Below are positions 7,541 through 14,517 of a stretch of 22,616 bases of DNA, one piece after another. The DNA lies in contig DNMA01000173.1 of assembly GCA_003489505.1 (NCBI GenBank), positions 1 through 22,616 on the forward strand. Reading direction: 5' to 3'. Under the pieces are notes generated by a model, which searched no databases, was not told the origin of the DNA, and saw nothing but the letters and a program-made list of their open reading frames with translations. The stretch comes from Legionellales bacterium. Lineage in GTDB: Bacteria; Pseudomonadota; Gammaproteobacteria; Legionellales; Legionellaceae. How positions within the stretch are numbered: the stretch's first letter is position 1; every line of letters starts with the position of its first letter. A program made the position numbers and the translations under genes.

Positions 7541-8387
7541 TAGGAATTTCATCAGCAGCTAAATCTGTTATTTCCTGCGCCCATAAGCTCAACAAAAAGC
7601 CACCGCCCCCAGAGCCTGTAGGCTTTACCGCCAATGCCCCTTGTTGATACAACTTATCCATTTTTATTTTCATTTCTGGATTGATTAAGCCCCAGTCCTG
7701 AAAACATTGACAAGCTAATTCCATCCCCTCTTTGAGTGGTTGTAATTGTGGAGTACGGGATTGAAGTGCTTGCAAACACTGTTCAACACTTTGAGCCATT
7801 TTTTCATCAATGTCTTGAGCTAATTGAGGATGGGTTTGCCATAACTTTTGAACTTTTTGGACAGCTTCGGTGGTTGCTCCAACCGTGTGGCTCGGGCTTA
7901 GGCGCCAATGCGGCTGCCAGCCTAAATCAATAGCTTGTGTCTGACCTTGTTGAAAACAGTTGCCCGATGTGCTCCCTGCTCCAATAATATCTAAACCACT
8001 GCTTTGACGATGAAATAAGTGCTCTAGTTGTTTTGCCAGGAGAAATGTATCTTCTAGGGCCGGGGCTTGGCGCATGACACAGCGAGCAATTGCAAGACAT
8101 AATGCAGCGGATGCCCCCATTCCTTGACCCACAGGAATCTTAGATTCTATTCGTATTAGGCCCCCTGGTGCTTTTTGGTCTAATAAAGACCAAGCTTTTA
8201 CCCATATTTGTTCAACAACTAGAGCAATTTTTGGCTCTGCTTGAATGCTTAAGGTGGGGGAAGTTTCTTCATAGCTAAAATGAAGGGGGTAGTTTCCTAA
8301 TGGAAAAACTAAGGCAGGTTTTCCCCGTAAAACGGCATGTTCACCACATAAAATCCATTTTCCAAATGTTGTTGTGCTGTAGGTCAT
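7503..8387 (-). CDS. mvk: Mevalonate kinase (GHMP family)
   Basis: Phosphorylates mevalonate with ATP to 5-phosphomevalonate in the cytoplasm. The 294-residue GHMP kinase has motif 1 GKWILCGEHAVLRGKPAL (9-26), the phosphate-binding motif PVGQGMGASAAL (85-96), a catalytic Asp133 in SSGLDIIG, and motif 3 KPTGSGGGGF (255-264). The GEHAV motif and position beside mvaD favour mevalonate kinase over phosphomevalonate kinase; the other short GHMP kinase in the window (21697-22530) has the more PMK-like GEYLAL and SGYD motifs. Substrate assignment of the two is inference. Its ATG overlaps the mvaD stop (ATGA at 8387-8384), so translation is likely coupled. It is the last gene of the cpoB-queE-mvaD-mvk unit and converges on ftsB with a 38-bp overlap. 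Confidence 0.88.
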   Translation of the reverse strand: MTYSTTTFGKWILCGEHAVLRGKPALVFPLGNYPLHFSYEETSPTLSIQAEPKIALVVEQIWVKAWSLLDQKAPGGLIRIESKIPVGQGMGASAALCLAIARCVMRQAPALEDTFLLAKQLEHLFHRQSSGLDIIGAGSTSGNCFQQGQTQAIDLGWQPHWRLSPSHTVGATTEAVQKVQKLWQTHPQLAQDIDEKMAQSVEQCLQALQSRTPQLQPLKEGMELACQCFQDWGLINPEMKIKMDKLYQQGALAVKPTGSGGGGFLLSLWAQEITDLAADEIPIILPSDKKFHPV

Positions 8388-9334
8388 AAAAAATCAAATT
8401 GGTTAACTAAATATTCTTGAATATAGAATCTGGCTAATTCTTTTTGATCAGGTCTAAATAATAAATGAATATTTGGACCTGCATCCATCGTGATGAGGGG
8501 ACCATCTTGGTGAGTTGCCCAAAATGCTTTTAAATCATCAAGGGCTTTTTGACTTTGAGGTGTGATATAACGAAAGGGTTGGCTGGCCGTTTCAAATAAA
8601 TGATGCATATCCATAAACTCATCCCAACAAATTTCGTAGGCTCTTTGCCAACTGAGCGCTTTAAAAGCCTCAATCAAGTCTTTCAATCTTTCTTTAGCAC
8701 GTTGTGGCCTAAATCTAAAGTCAGGGCTACTTTGTACGGCTAAATGAGCTTGTTTCGATGAAATTTCTTTTTCATTGTCATTGACAATAATCACATGATG
8801 AATCAAATGATCATAAGGTAAATCTATTTTTTCACAATAGTCGTTTTCCCACAAAGCCCAAGGTGAGAAAAATGAGCGACAGGAAGAGCCAGAGCCTAAG
8901 CGGCTTAATTGGGCTTGGACAAATTCATTGGGTATTTCTTGGTTTGTTAATTCACTTAAAGCAATACAAGCGCATTTGGTAAGTGCTGCAAAACTAGAGG
9001 CCGAACTTGCAAGACCACTGCCTAAAGGAAAATTATTAGCTGATCGAACTAAGAAATGACCTTCATAATTAAAATACTCTTTCAGCATGTTGAGATGATT
9101 GAGGAAACGCTCTTGGGCTTTTGCTTGAAGCTTTAAAATCTTGTATCCAGGAATTTCCAAGGGTTCCCAATAATCTTGGCTGCCTGCAAAGGGTCTTAAT
9201 TCGACATAACTTAATAAATTTGGCAAGGTATAAGATAAAGAGGGATTGGTTGGAAGATTTTGACTGTGGTCGGTCTTGCCCATGTATTTAATGAGGGCAA
9301 TATTTGAGGGCGCTTCTGCAAACCAATATTTCAT
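8384..9334 (-). CDS. mvaD: Diphosphomevalonate decarboxylase
   Basis: Converts 5-diphosphomevalonate and ATP to isopentenyl diphosphate, CO2, ADP and phosphate. The 316-residue protein shows APSNIALIKYMGK (8-20, Lys16), LPTNPSLSYTL (27-37), GLASSASSFAAL (107-118), GSGSSCRS (147-154, Arg153) and MDAGPN (283-288, catalytic Asp284). The Asp is retained, so this is a decarboxylase and not a mevalonate 3-kinase. Two departures from the common bacterial motifs: Met18 where KYWGK is usual, and SPWALW after the CRS where GGFVEW is usual; activity on the monophosphate cannot be excluded from sequence. A strong GGAGGA (9345-9340) precedes the ATG. It follows queE by 24 bp and overlaps mvk by 4 bp. Confidence 0.93.
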   Translation of the reverse strand: MKYWFAEAPSNIALIKYMGKTDHSQNLPTNPSLSYTLPNLLSYVELRPFAGSQDYWEPLEIPGYKILKLQAKAQERFLNHLNMLKEYFNYEGHFLVRSANNFPLGSGLASSASSFAALTKCACIALSELTNQEIPNEFVQAQLSRLGSGSSCRSFFSPWALWENDYCEKIDLPYDHLIHHVIIVNDNEKEISSKQAHLAVQSSPDFRFRPQRAKERLKDLIEAFKALSWQRAYEICWDEFMDMHHLFETASQPFRYITPQSQKALDDLKAFWATHQDGPLITMDAGPNIHLLFRPDQKELARFYIQEYLVNQFDFL

Positions 9335-9358
9335 TCAGTCCTCCAGTGACTTGGGTGA

Positions 9359-10000
9359 TTAGCGACCAGGGCCATCTTCCCATAAAATTTTGTGTAATTG
9401 AATTTGAAAACGCACATTGAGTGCATCATCTAAAATCCACTGTGCTAATTCATCGGGTTTGACTTGATGCCAACTGGGTGAAAATAGGATATCGACACCT
9501 TGAGGAAACGAATAATTTTCTAATACCTGTTTGGACCAGTCAAAGTCAGCACGACTACAAATGACAAATTTGACTTGATCACCTGCTTTCAATAAAGGGA
9601 TATTGGTATATAAATTCTTGGGTTCTTCTTTAGAGTCAGGTGTTTTTAAATCCATGACCAACATGATGCGTGAGTCAATATTCTCAATCGTTCTTGCGCC
9701 ACTCGTTTCAATAGATACTTGATAGCCATGATCTGCTAAGAATGTTAAAAAGGGGTAACAGGCCGGTTGAGCTAGGGGCTCACCACCGGTAACACAAATT
9801 CTTTTACAACGATATTGTTGAATCTCTTGCAAAATAGCTTCAAAAGATTTTTTTTGTCCACCTTGAAATGCATAGGCGGTATCGCAATATTGACATCGCA
9901 GGGGACAACCTGTTAATCGAATAAAAATAGTGGGCCAACCCGTTGTACTGGATTCGCCCTGTAAAGAATAAAAAATTTCAGTTATACGTAAAACATTCAT
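9359..10000 (-). CDS. queE: 7-carboxy-7-deazaguanine synthase (radical SAM)
   Basis: Radical SAM enzyme that converts 6-carboxytetrahydropterin to 7-carboxy-7-deazaguanine in queuosine precursor synthesis. The 213 residues start MNVLRITEIFYSLQGE. The cluster motif is CPLRCQYCD, Cys32-x3-Cys36-x2-Cys39, binding a 4Fe-4S cluster. It is followed by VTGGEPL (69-75 region), the SAM-contact ETSG, and a C-terminal QIQLHKILWEDGPGR typical of the gammaproteobacterial form. Its ATG overlaps the cpoB stop as ATGA (10000-9997), suggesting translational coupling. queE beside pal/ybgF is a common neighbourhood in gammaproteobacteria; here it also leads into mvaD and mvk. The partner step QueF is at 2190-3044; queC and queD are not in the window. 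Confidence 0.96.
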   Translation of the reverse strand: MNVLRITEIFYSLQGESSTTGWPTIFIRLTGCPLRCQYCDTAYAFQGGQKKSFEAILQEIQQYRCKRICVTGGEPLAQPACYPFLTFLADHGYQVSIETSGARTIENIDSRIMLVMDLKTPDSKEEPKNLYTNIPLLKAGDQVKFVICSRADFDWSKQVLENYSFPQGVDILFSPSWHQVKPDELAQWILDDALNVRFQIQLHKILWEDGPGR

Positions 10001-10869
10001 AATACTTTTAATTGATTTGCCGCAAGTTTTGCAGCATCAGAGTCTGGGAATTTTTGCATCACTTCATTAAAGCGAGCTCTGGCTTCATTGTCTTGGCCAT
10101 TGCCTGCAAGTGAAACGCCCATTTTATACATCGATGCGGCGGCTTTGTTAGACGAAGGGTAATTATTAATGACATTTTCAAAGTGCGCTTGGGCTCTTGA
10201 ATAGTCTTTTTGTTGTAAGAATAGCTCACCTAACCAGTATTCAGCGTTAGGGGTGTAGCCACTATTCGGATAATTTTGAATAAATTCTTGTAGAGCCAGT
10301 TGTGCTTTAGAGAATTGTTTTTTCTCAATAAAATGATAAGCAGCCATATAGCTAATTTGTTCATCTGCTGGATTTTGTGAGGTTTTTTGTTCAGCAATCG
10401 GTGCTTGAGGTGCTTTTGACACCTGCGGTTTATCATTGGCTGGTGAAATGTCCTCTTCTTGTGGTTCAGCAATTTGTTGTTTGGCAGCAGGTTGCGCTTG
10501 CAAGCTCGTAATCCGAGCATCTAAATCTTTGTATAAGGTCAACTGTTGTTCTTTTAGGGTATCAATAGTATGTTTTTGCGTATCGATTTGACCTCTTAGC
10601 TCTTGAACAGTTTGTTGTAGGTCTTGAATTTCATTTAAAAGCTTATTGTTTTCTGAGCCTTGAGAGGTGCTTTTGGAGTTCGAAGAGTCTCCAAAATAAG
10701 AGGTTTGATTATCATCATGAGCCAGAGCTTGCATATCATCTGCAGGCGCATTTTGAAGTTGGTTATTTGCATAATTCTCACTCTCATCAACAACAGGAGC
10801 GCTTGCAAAAACCGAGTGGTAATTGAAAAGACTAAAGCTGATTAGAATAAGTGTTCGCAATTTTTTCAT
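9997..10869 (-). CDS. cpoB: Cell division coordinator CpoB (YbgF), Tol-Pal associated
   Basis: A periplasmic protein that links peptidoglycan synthesis to Tol-Pal-driven outer-membrane constriction. The 290 residues show a Sec signal peptide (about 1-23, ending VFA), a low-complexity Asn/Asp/Ser stretch, a coiled coil (about 75-125) used for trimerisation in the family, and a Pro/Gln/Glu-rich linker (126-170). Three TPR-like repeats follow (about 172-205, 208-242 and 245-282). The linker is longer than in E. coli YbgF (about 263 residues). It is downstream of pal by 135 bp, with a hairpin between them. No good Shine-Dalgarno lies at the normal distance from the ATG; a perfect GGAGGA lies 36-41 bases upstream behind a small hairpin. 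It overlaps queE by 4 bp. Confidence 0.93.
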   Translation of the reverse strand: MKKLRTLILISFSLFNYHSVFASAPVVDESENYANNQLQNAPADDMQALAHDDNQTSYFGDSSNSKSTSQGSENNKLLNEIQDLQQTVQELRGQIDTQKHTIDTLKEQQLTLYKDLDARITSLQAQPAAKQQIAEPQEEDISPANDKPQVSKAPQAPIAEQKTSQNPADEQISYMAAYHFIEKKQFSKAQLALQEFIQNYPNSGYTPNAEYWLGELFLQQKDYSRAQAHFENVINNYPSSNKAAASMYKMGVSLAGNGQDNEARARFNEVMQKFPDSDAAKLAANQLKVL

Positions 10870-10879
10870 AATAATAGTC

Positions 10880-10910
10880 GCTGTTTGAATTTTAAAACAG
10901 CATTTCCTCC
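10880..10910 (-). promoter_or_regulatory. Distant Shine-Dalgarno plus hairpin in the cpoB leader
   Basis: On the minus strand GGAGGA (10910-10905) is followed three bases later by GCTGTTT (10901-10895). An 8-base loop (10894-10887) and AAACAGC (10886-10880) come next, then ten bases before the cpoB ATG at 10869. Folding the 7-bp stem would shorten the gap between the Shine-Dalgarno and the ATG from 35 bases to about 13. An ATG directly after GGAGGA (10903-10901) is too close to the Shine-Dalgarno and gives only three codons before a stop. Confidence 0.45.
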
Positions 10911-10934
10911 GTTTAGTTTTGTTGAAAATAATTA

Positions 10935-10965
10935 ATCCACATCAGGAAAAAATCCTGATGTGGAT
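10935..10965 (-). terminator. Perfect 13-bp hairpin between pal and cpoB
   Basis: ATCCACATCAGGA and its exact complement pair over 13 bp (10935-10947 with 10953-10965) around a five-base loop, which is U5 in the minus-strand transcript. It starts 39 bases past the pal stop and lies before the cpoB leader. After the stem the minus strand reads TAATTATTTTC, so termination would be partial. It could act as an attenuator setting Pal far above CpoB, or as a 3'-end stabiliser. Confidence 0.6.
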
Positions 10966-11004
10966 ACATCATTTTAAAAAGACCAACTGACTAGTTTTTA
11001 TGAA

Positions 11005-11517
11005 TTATTGTGTAGCTTCATAAGTAAACTCTACACGACGATTTTGTAAATGAGATGCATCGTCATGTCCTAAGTTAGCAGGTCTTTCTTTACCATAGCT
11101 TACCACACGCATTTGTCTAGAAGAAACGCCCATCATGCGTAAAACTTCTTTTACAGAGTTTGCACGGCGTTCACCTAATGCAATATTGTATTCACGACTG
11201 CCGCGTTCGTCGGTATGGCCTGCAATTAATACTTTCGCACCATCATGGCTTTTTAAATAACGGCCTTGGGCTTCTAATGATGGCATATATTTTTCATTTA
11301 AATTGCTGTCATCATAAGAAAATAAATAAATTTGGTTATGAGGTGCTTGGGTGGTGTACATTTCACCAGGTTCTTGACCGGCGAAGTGTTCCATGCCACC
11401 TAAACCTTGTGCAGATAAACCAGAAGCATCATGAGAGCCAGGAGTTTTTGCACAAGCAGCGAGTAATAAAGCACCAGCAGCTAAAGCTGGTAATTTTGCA
11501 GATTTAAACCACAACAT
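11005..11517 (-). CDS. pal: Peptidoglycan-associated lipoprotein Pal
   Basis: An outer-membrane lipoprotein of the Tol-Pal system that binds peptidoglycan and maintains envelope integrity during constriction. The 170 residues begin with a lipoprotein signal ending in the lipobox LAAC (lipidated Cys22); the residue after Cys is Ala, compatible with outer-membrane sorting. The OmpA-like domain occupies about 60-168, with GHTDERGSREYNIALGERRA (100-119) carrying the Asp103 and Arg118 that contact diaminopimelate, and QNRRVEF near the end. A strong AAGGAG (11532-11527) precedes the ATG, about nine bases away. tolQ, tolR, tolA and tolB do not lie upstream here; the upstream gene is the 937-residue unknown. 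Legionella Pal is immunogenic and abundant, which fits the strong ribosome site. Confidence 0.97.
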   Translation of the reverse strand: MLWFKSAKLPALAAGALLLAACAKTPGSHDASGLSAQGLGGMEHFAGQEPGEMYTTQAPHNQIYLFSYDDSNLNEKYMPSLEAQGRYLKSHDGAKVLIAGHTDERGSREYNIALGERRANSVKEVLRMMGVSSRQMRVVSYGKERPANLGHDDASHLQNRRVEFTYEATQ

Positions 11518-11624
11518 TTTGATATTGCTCCTTGATTATTATTTGTGAACTTAATGATTCATGAATGATAAGCGCTCATTGTATATATTTTTGCCGTAAA
11601 ATGCTACTTAGATTCTCATATTTT

Positions 11625-14438
11625 TTAAGGATTTTCGGGTAAATAATGTCTTAAAGCCTCTTCTGCAATCGGAGCGATATCTTCAGTAGTCGCTGCATAA
11701 TAAGATATTTTTGCCACTAAGATTTGAATGGGTTTAAAAAGCTTAGGCGTCCAATAGTGTAGATGGCAAGCATGGATGCATTCATCAACATATTTCCATA
11801 AATCATAAGTTTGGGTCGCCTTCAATTCTTGTTTGGTGTATAAGGCCTCTATCGCGATAGGGAATATGACAATGGTTGCAACAATAACGCGAAGTAAATT
11901 AATGAATACATAATCGATAAGACATTTAAAAAACTCCGCTACCATATGCAGTGGAGGCAGTAGCAAATCTAAAGTGATAAGAAGTTTTTGAGCGCTTAAT
12001 TTTTGATATTTTTTGGCTTGAACTTCATCTTGCATCAGCTCACAAATACCCCAAACCAGAGCATAGAGTGGAAAAGCCCAAAACGTAACTAGGTTGATGA
12101 GATTATAGCTGGAATCTTGGCAATAAATGGCAAAAAAAGCTTCAGTTAACGGGCTAAAATCATAATCTTTTTGTGGGGATTTTTTGAACTCACTCAGTAA
12201 GTCTTGATAGAATGCTATAGCAAATTCTTTATCATGTAGGTTATTTAAAAGTGTTACGTCAAGTTGAGCAAGGATTTTTAAATATGTGACCAACATCGAT
12301 TCAGACTTGCTTGGTTCCATCGTGCCAGGTGCATTTTGAATGGCTAAGGCTTGATGCTGATGAAGACTGGATTCGACTAAATTAAAAGTCAGCATCAAGG
12401 TTTTACCCGCAATCAGTGCTTCAGTGATCAAAGCAAAGGGTTGAATACCATTTTGACATAATTTGGTTTCTTCAAATAATTTATCAAAAATAATCGCGAT
12501 ATAATTGTGATACCGAATGCCTGCAATTTTGAAGGTTTCAGGAATATAGGCCATCCCCATCGCATTACCAATCAAAACTAAACTCGCAAAAATAAATAAC
12601 GGCTTAACAGGGTCTTGTAACATATCATCTAAACAATCATGTTGTTCTTGGAGGCTGCCCATTAAATTGTGGCCTGCAGATGTGCTCAGTGACCAACTTA
12701 AAAAAGAACCCATGACCATATTACTTGTGCTAACGGTTGCGTTTTGTCCACAAAATCCTCGATTGATGGCATTAATCGCATGAATCGCTGACTGAGAAAG
12801 GACCGGTATCGCAAGTTGCGGTGCAATAAATGCTATAAAGCCAGAAAAACAAAAGGCAAAGTTAAATGCGGCCGGTAAAGGAGATTTTCTAAAAAAAGCA
12901 TTAATCCCGTCATTATCAATGGCAAAAGCAATTTCTCCAATGATCTCAAATGGGCTTAGAAAATGATTGCTTGGCGTGTGTTGCAGCTCATGGATGAACG
13001 GCTCCTCCTTTTGAGGGGGAGAGGCAATCTGTTGCTTAAAATCAGAAAAAGATTGTAAGGACTTGCTTGTCGAATGCATTGAATAACGTGGACTACTATC
13101 TTTGCCGATTTCAAATAAGAAATTATCTAATTGACAATCTTTGAGTAATCGAAGAATTTTTAGTTGTTGAATGGCCGCAGGCGTTTTTCCTTTTAATGAG
13201 GAATATAATTCTGAATTTCCACCTTTAGTTTCAAATTCTGCCTCATCAATTCCTGAATAAGCCTCAAAAATTTCTAAAGCACGAAGATAATCGGGATGTT
13301 TAAAAAAATCATCCATTTGTACAGGTAGCAAAGTGTGCCAATGTTTAAATTGTGTAGCATTTTCCCATTGTTGTAGCCAACTCAATGGCGAGTATTTCTC
13401 ATGAATTTGGTCAATTTTTTCGACCCAAGCATTAAATGTCTTTTTAAAATCTTCAGAGGGCTTTATTTTTGCCGCTAAATAAATGAGAGCTAAAAATAAA
13501 TTGATGATTAAACGTAAAGCTAAGATAAGAACTTCAACCCCTGCTACCAGAATTTTTAAGATAAATTTGATGATTTGGAATGATGAGCGGAAATTCTGAT
13601 AGTCTATCCCATAGGTTGAACACACCATCCGCTCAGCTTTTTTGGGATTGTTGAGAGGCTTTTCATAAGCATATAAGTGCTTTTCATCCATCTCTAAACG
13701 TTCTGCAAATGTTTTGGAATAAGGGTGATAAGCACTTCGAAACATATTGCCTTGTAAACCATAGCCTTGGAGTTCATAAGCTTTCTTTAAATCAGAAAGC
13801 GTCGCCATGCTTAAATGTTCACGAATGGCATTGAGTGCTGGCGTGGGGGAAATATGTCTGGCAACATGCTTGGAAAAGTTCATGACAAGAAGTTCAAGTT
13901 CTGTAATCATGCGCCCCAAAGAGGGGGTTGACCAAGATAAGTCCATAGGGCTATGCAAATAGCGTAAGGTTTCACCTGAACAAGATGTGATGGTATTCAG
14001 GTGTTCAATCATTTCTTGAGTTCTTTTTTGGGTTTTGTTTTTTAAATCATGAATTTGTCTTTGGATATAAGGGGTTTGGGTTTTTAGGTTTAAATCATTT
14101 ATTTTTTGTTCTAAAGCGGTTTGCCATTTTTCGATATTGGTTTTTAATTTCTTAACGGCATCTTGATTATTCCCGGGCTCTCTTCGATTGATGAGCCTTT
14201 CAAGCTCAGAAAAATGCAGCGTTAAATTCAGAGCTTTTTCCATGAAGTCGGTTATTTCTGAATCTTGAGTTTTTTTGCCATGGGTAAACTGATGCTCAAA
14301 ATAATGCGCAAAATGAGATTTACTGATCTGAAAACCAGGTGCATTAAACGCTGTGGTCTTCGGGTTAGGGTAGTATTTTTCTAAGCGAAGGGCGTCATCT
14401 TTCTTAAAAAGAACAATATCATCACTTGGGGTAGGCAT
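11625..14438 (-). CDS. Large multi-segment membrane protein, unknown function
   Basis: I do not recognise this 937-residue protein. There is no signal peptide. The first 290 residues are polar with a Lys/Gln/Asn-rich, probably coiled-coil stretch (about 90-150). Hydrophobic segments lie at about 288-324 (long enough for two passes), 523-547, 612-632, 776-800 and 815-866 (again two passes). Polar regions of 100-200 residues separate them. The C-terminus is Glu-containing (Glu919, 926, 927, 935), faintly like the E-block of Dot/Icm substrates, but that is weak. I see no catalytic motif, Walker site or repeat. It has its own candidate promoter, and its 3' end is 107 bp before pal. Base composition looks like its neighbours. 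A lineage-specific membrane protein or an exported effector are both possible. Confidence 0.85.
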   Translation of the reverse strand: MPTPSDDIVLFKKDDALRLEKYYPNPKTTAFNAPGFQISKSHFAHYFEHQFTHGKKTQDSEITDFMEKALNLTLHFSELERLINRREPGNNQDAVKKLKTNIEKWQTALEQKINDLNLKTQTPYIQRQIHDLKNKTQKRTQEMIEHLNTITSCSGETLRYLHSPMDLSWSTPSLGRMITELELLVMNFSKHVARHISPTPALNAIREHLSMATLSDLKKAYELQGYGLQGNMFRSAYHPYSKTFAERLEMDEKHLYAYEKPLNNPKKAERMVCSTYGIDYQNFRSSFQIIKFILKILVAGVEVLILALRLIINLFLALIYLAAKIKPSEDFKKTFNAWVEKIDQIHEKYSPLSWLQQWENATQFKHWHTLLPVQMDDFFKHPDYLRALEIFEAYSGIDEAEFETKGGNSELYSSLKGKTPAAIQQLKILRLLKDCQLDNFLFEIGKDSSPRYSMHSTSKSLQSFSDFKQQIASPPQKEEPFIHELQHTPSNHFLSPFEIIGEIAFAIDNDGINAFFRKSPLPAAFNFAFCFSGFIAFIAPQLAIPVLSQSAIHAINAINRGFCGQNATVSTSNMVMGSFLSWSLSTSAGHNLMGSLQEQHDCLDDMLQDPVKPLFIFASLVLIGNAMGMAYIPETFKIAGIRYHNYIAIIFDKLFEETKLCQNGIQPFALITEALIAGKTLMLTFNLVESSLHQHQALAIQNAPGTMEPSKSESMLVTYLKILAQLDVTLLNNLHDKEFAIAFYQDLLSEFKKSPQKDYDFSPLTEAFFAIYCQDSSYNLINLVTFWAFPLYALVWGICELMQDEVQAKKYQKLSAQKLLITLDLLLPPLHMVAEFFKCLIDYVFINLLRVIVATIVIFPIAIEALYTKQELKATQTYDLWKYVDECIHACHLHYWTPKLFKPIQILVAKISYYAATTEDIAPIAEEALRHYLPENP

Positions 14439-14472
14439 ATTAATTGCACATCAAATAACGCAAAGTGTAAAT

Positions 14473-14481
14473 ATTGTACCA
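14473..14481 (-). promoter_or_regulatory. Candidate extended -10 promoter for the 937-residue gene
   Basis: On the minus strand TGGTACAAT (14481-14473) is an extended -10 (TG-N-TACAAT), 34 bases before the ATG at 14438. There is no convincing -35, which extended -10 promoters can lack. This is the only strong promoter-like motif in the 79-bp gap after the MFS gene. The ATG has no clear Shine-Dalgarno. Confidence 0.35.
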
Positions 14482-14517
14482 TAAAGTTCAATGTTTGATC
14501 ATTTATTGGCATGAATT

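Noticed and set aside
10230..10520. Minus-strand open frame of 96 codons, Lys/Asn/Leu-rich
   Set aside because: Out-of-frame reading of the low-complexity linker and TPR region of cpoB; no independent ribosome site.
10895..10903. Three-codon leader peptide (ATG at 10903) after GGAGGA
   Set aside because: Only one base separates the Shine-Dalgarno from this ATG, too close for efficient initiation.
11160..11507. Plus-strand open frame of 115 codons
   Set aside because: Antisense shadow of pal, which is unambiguous.
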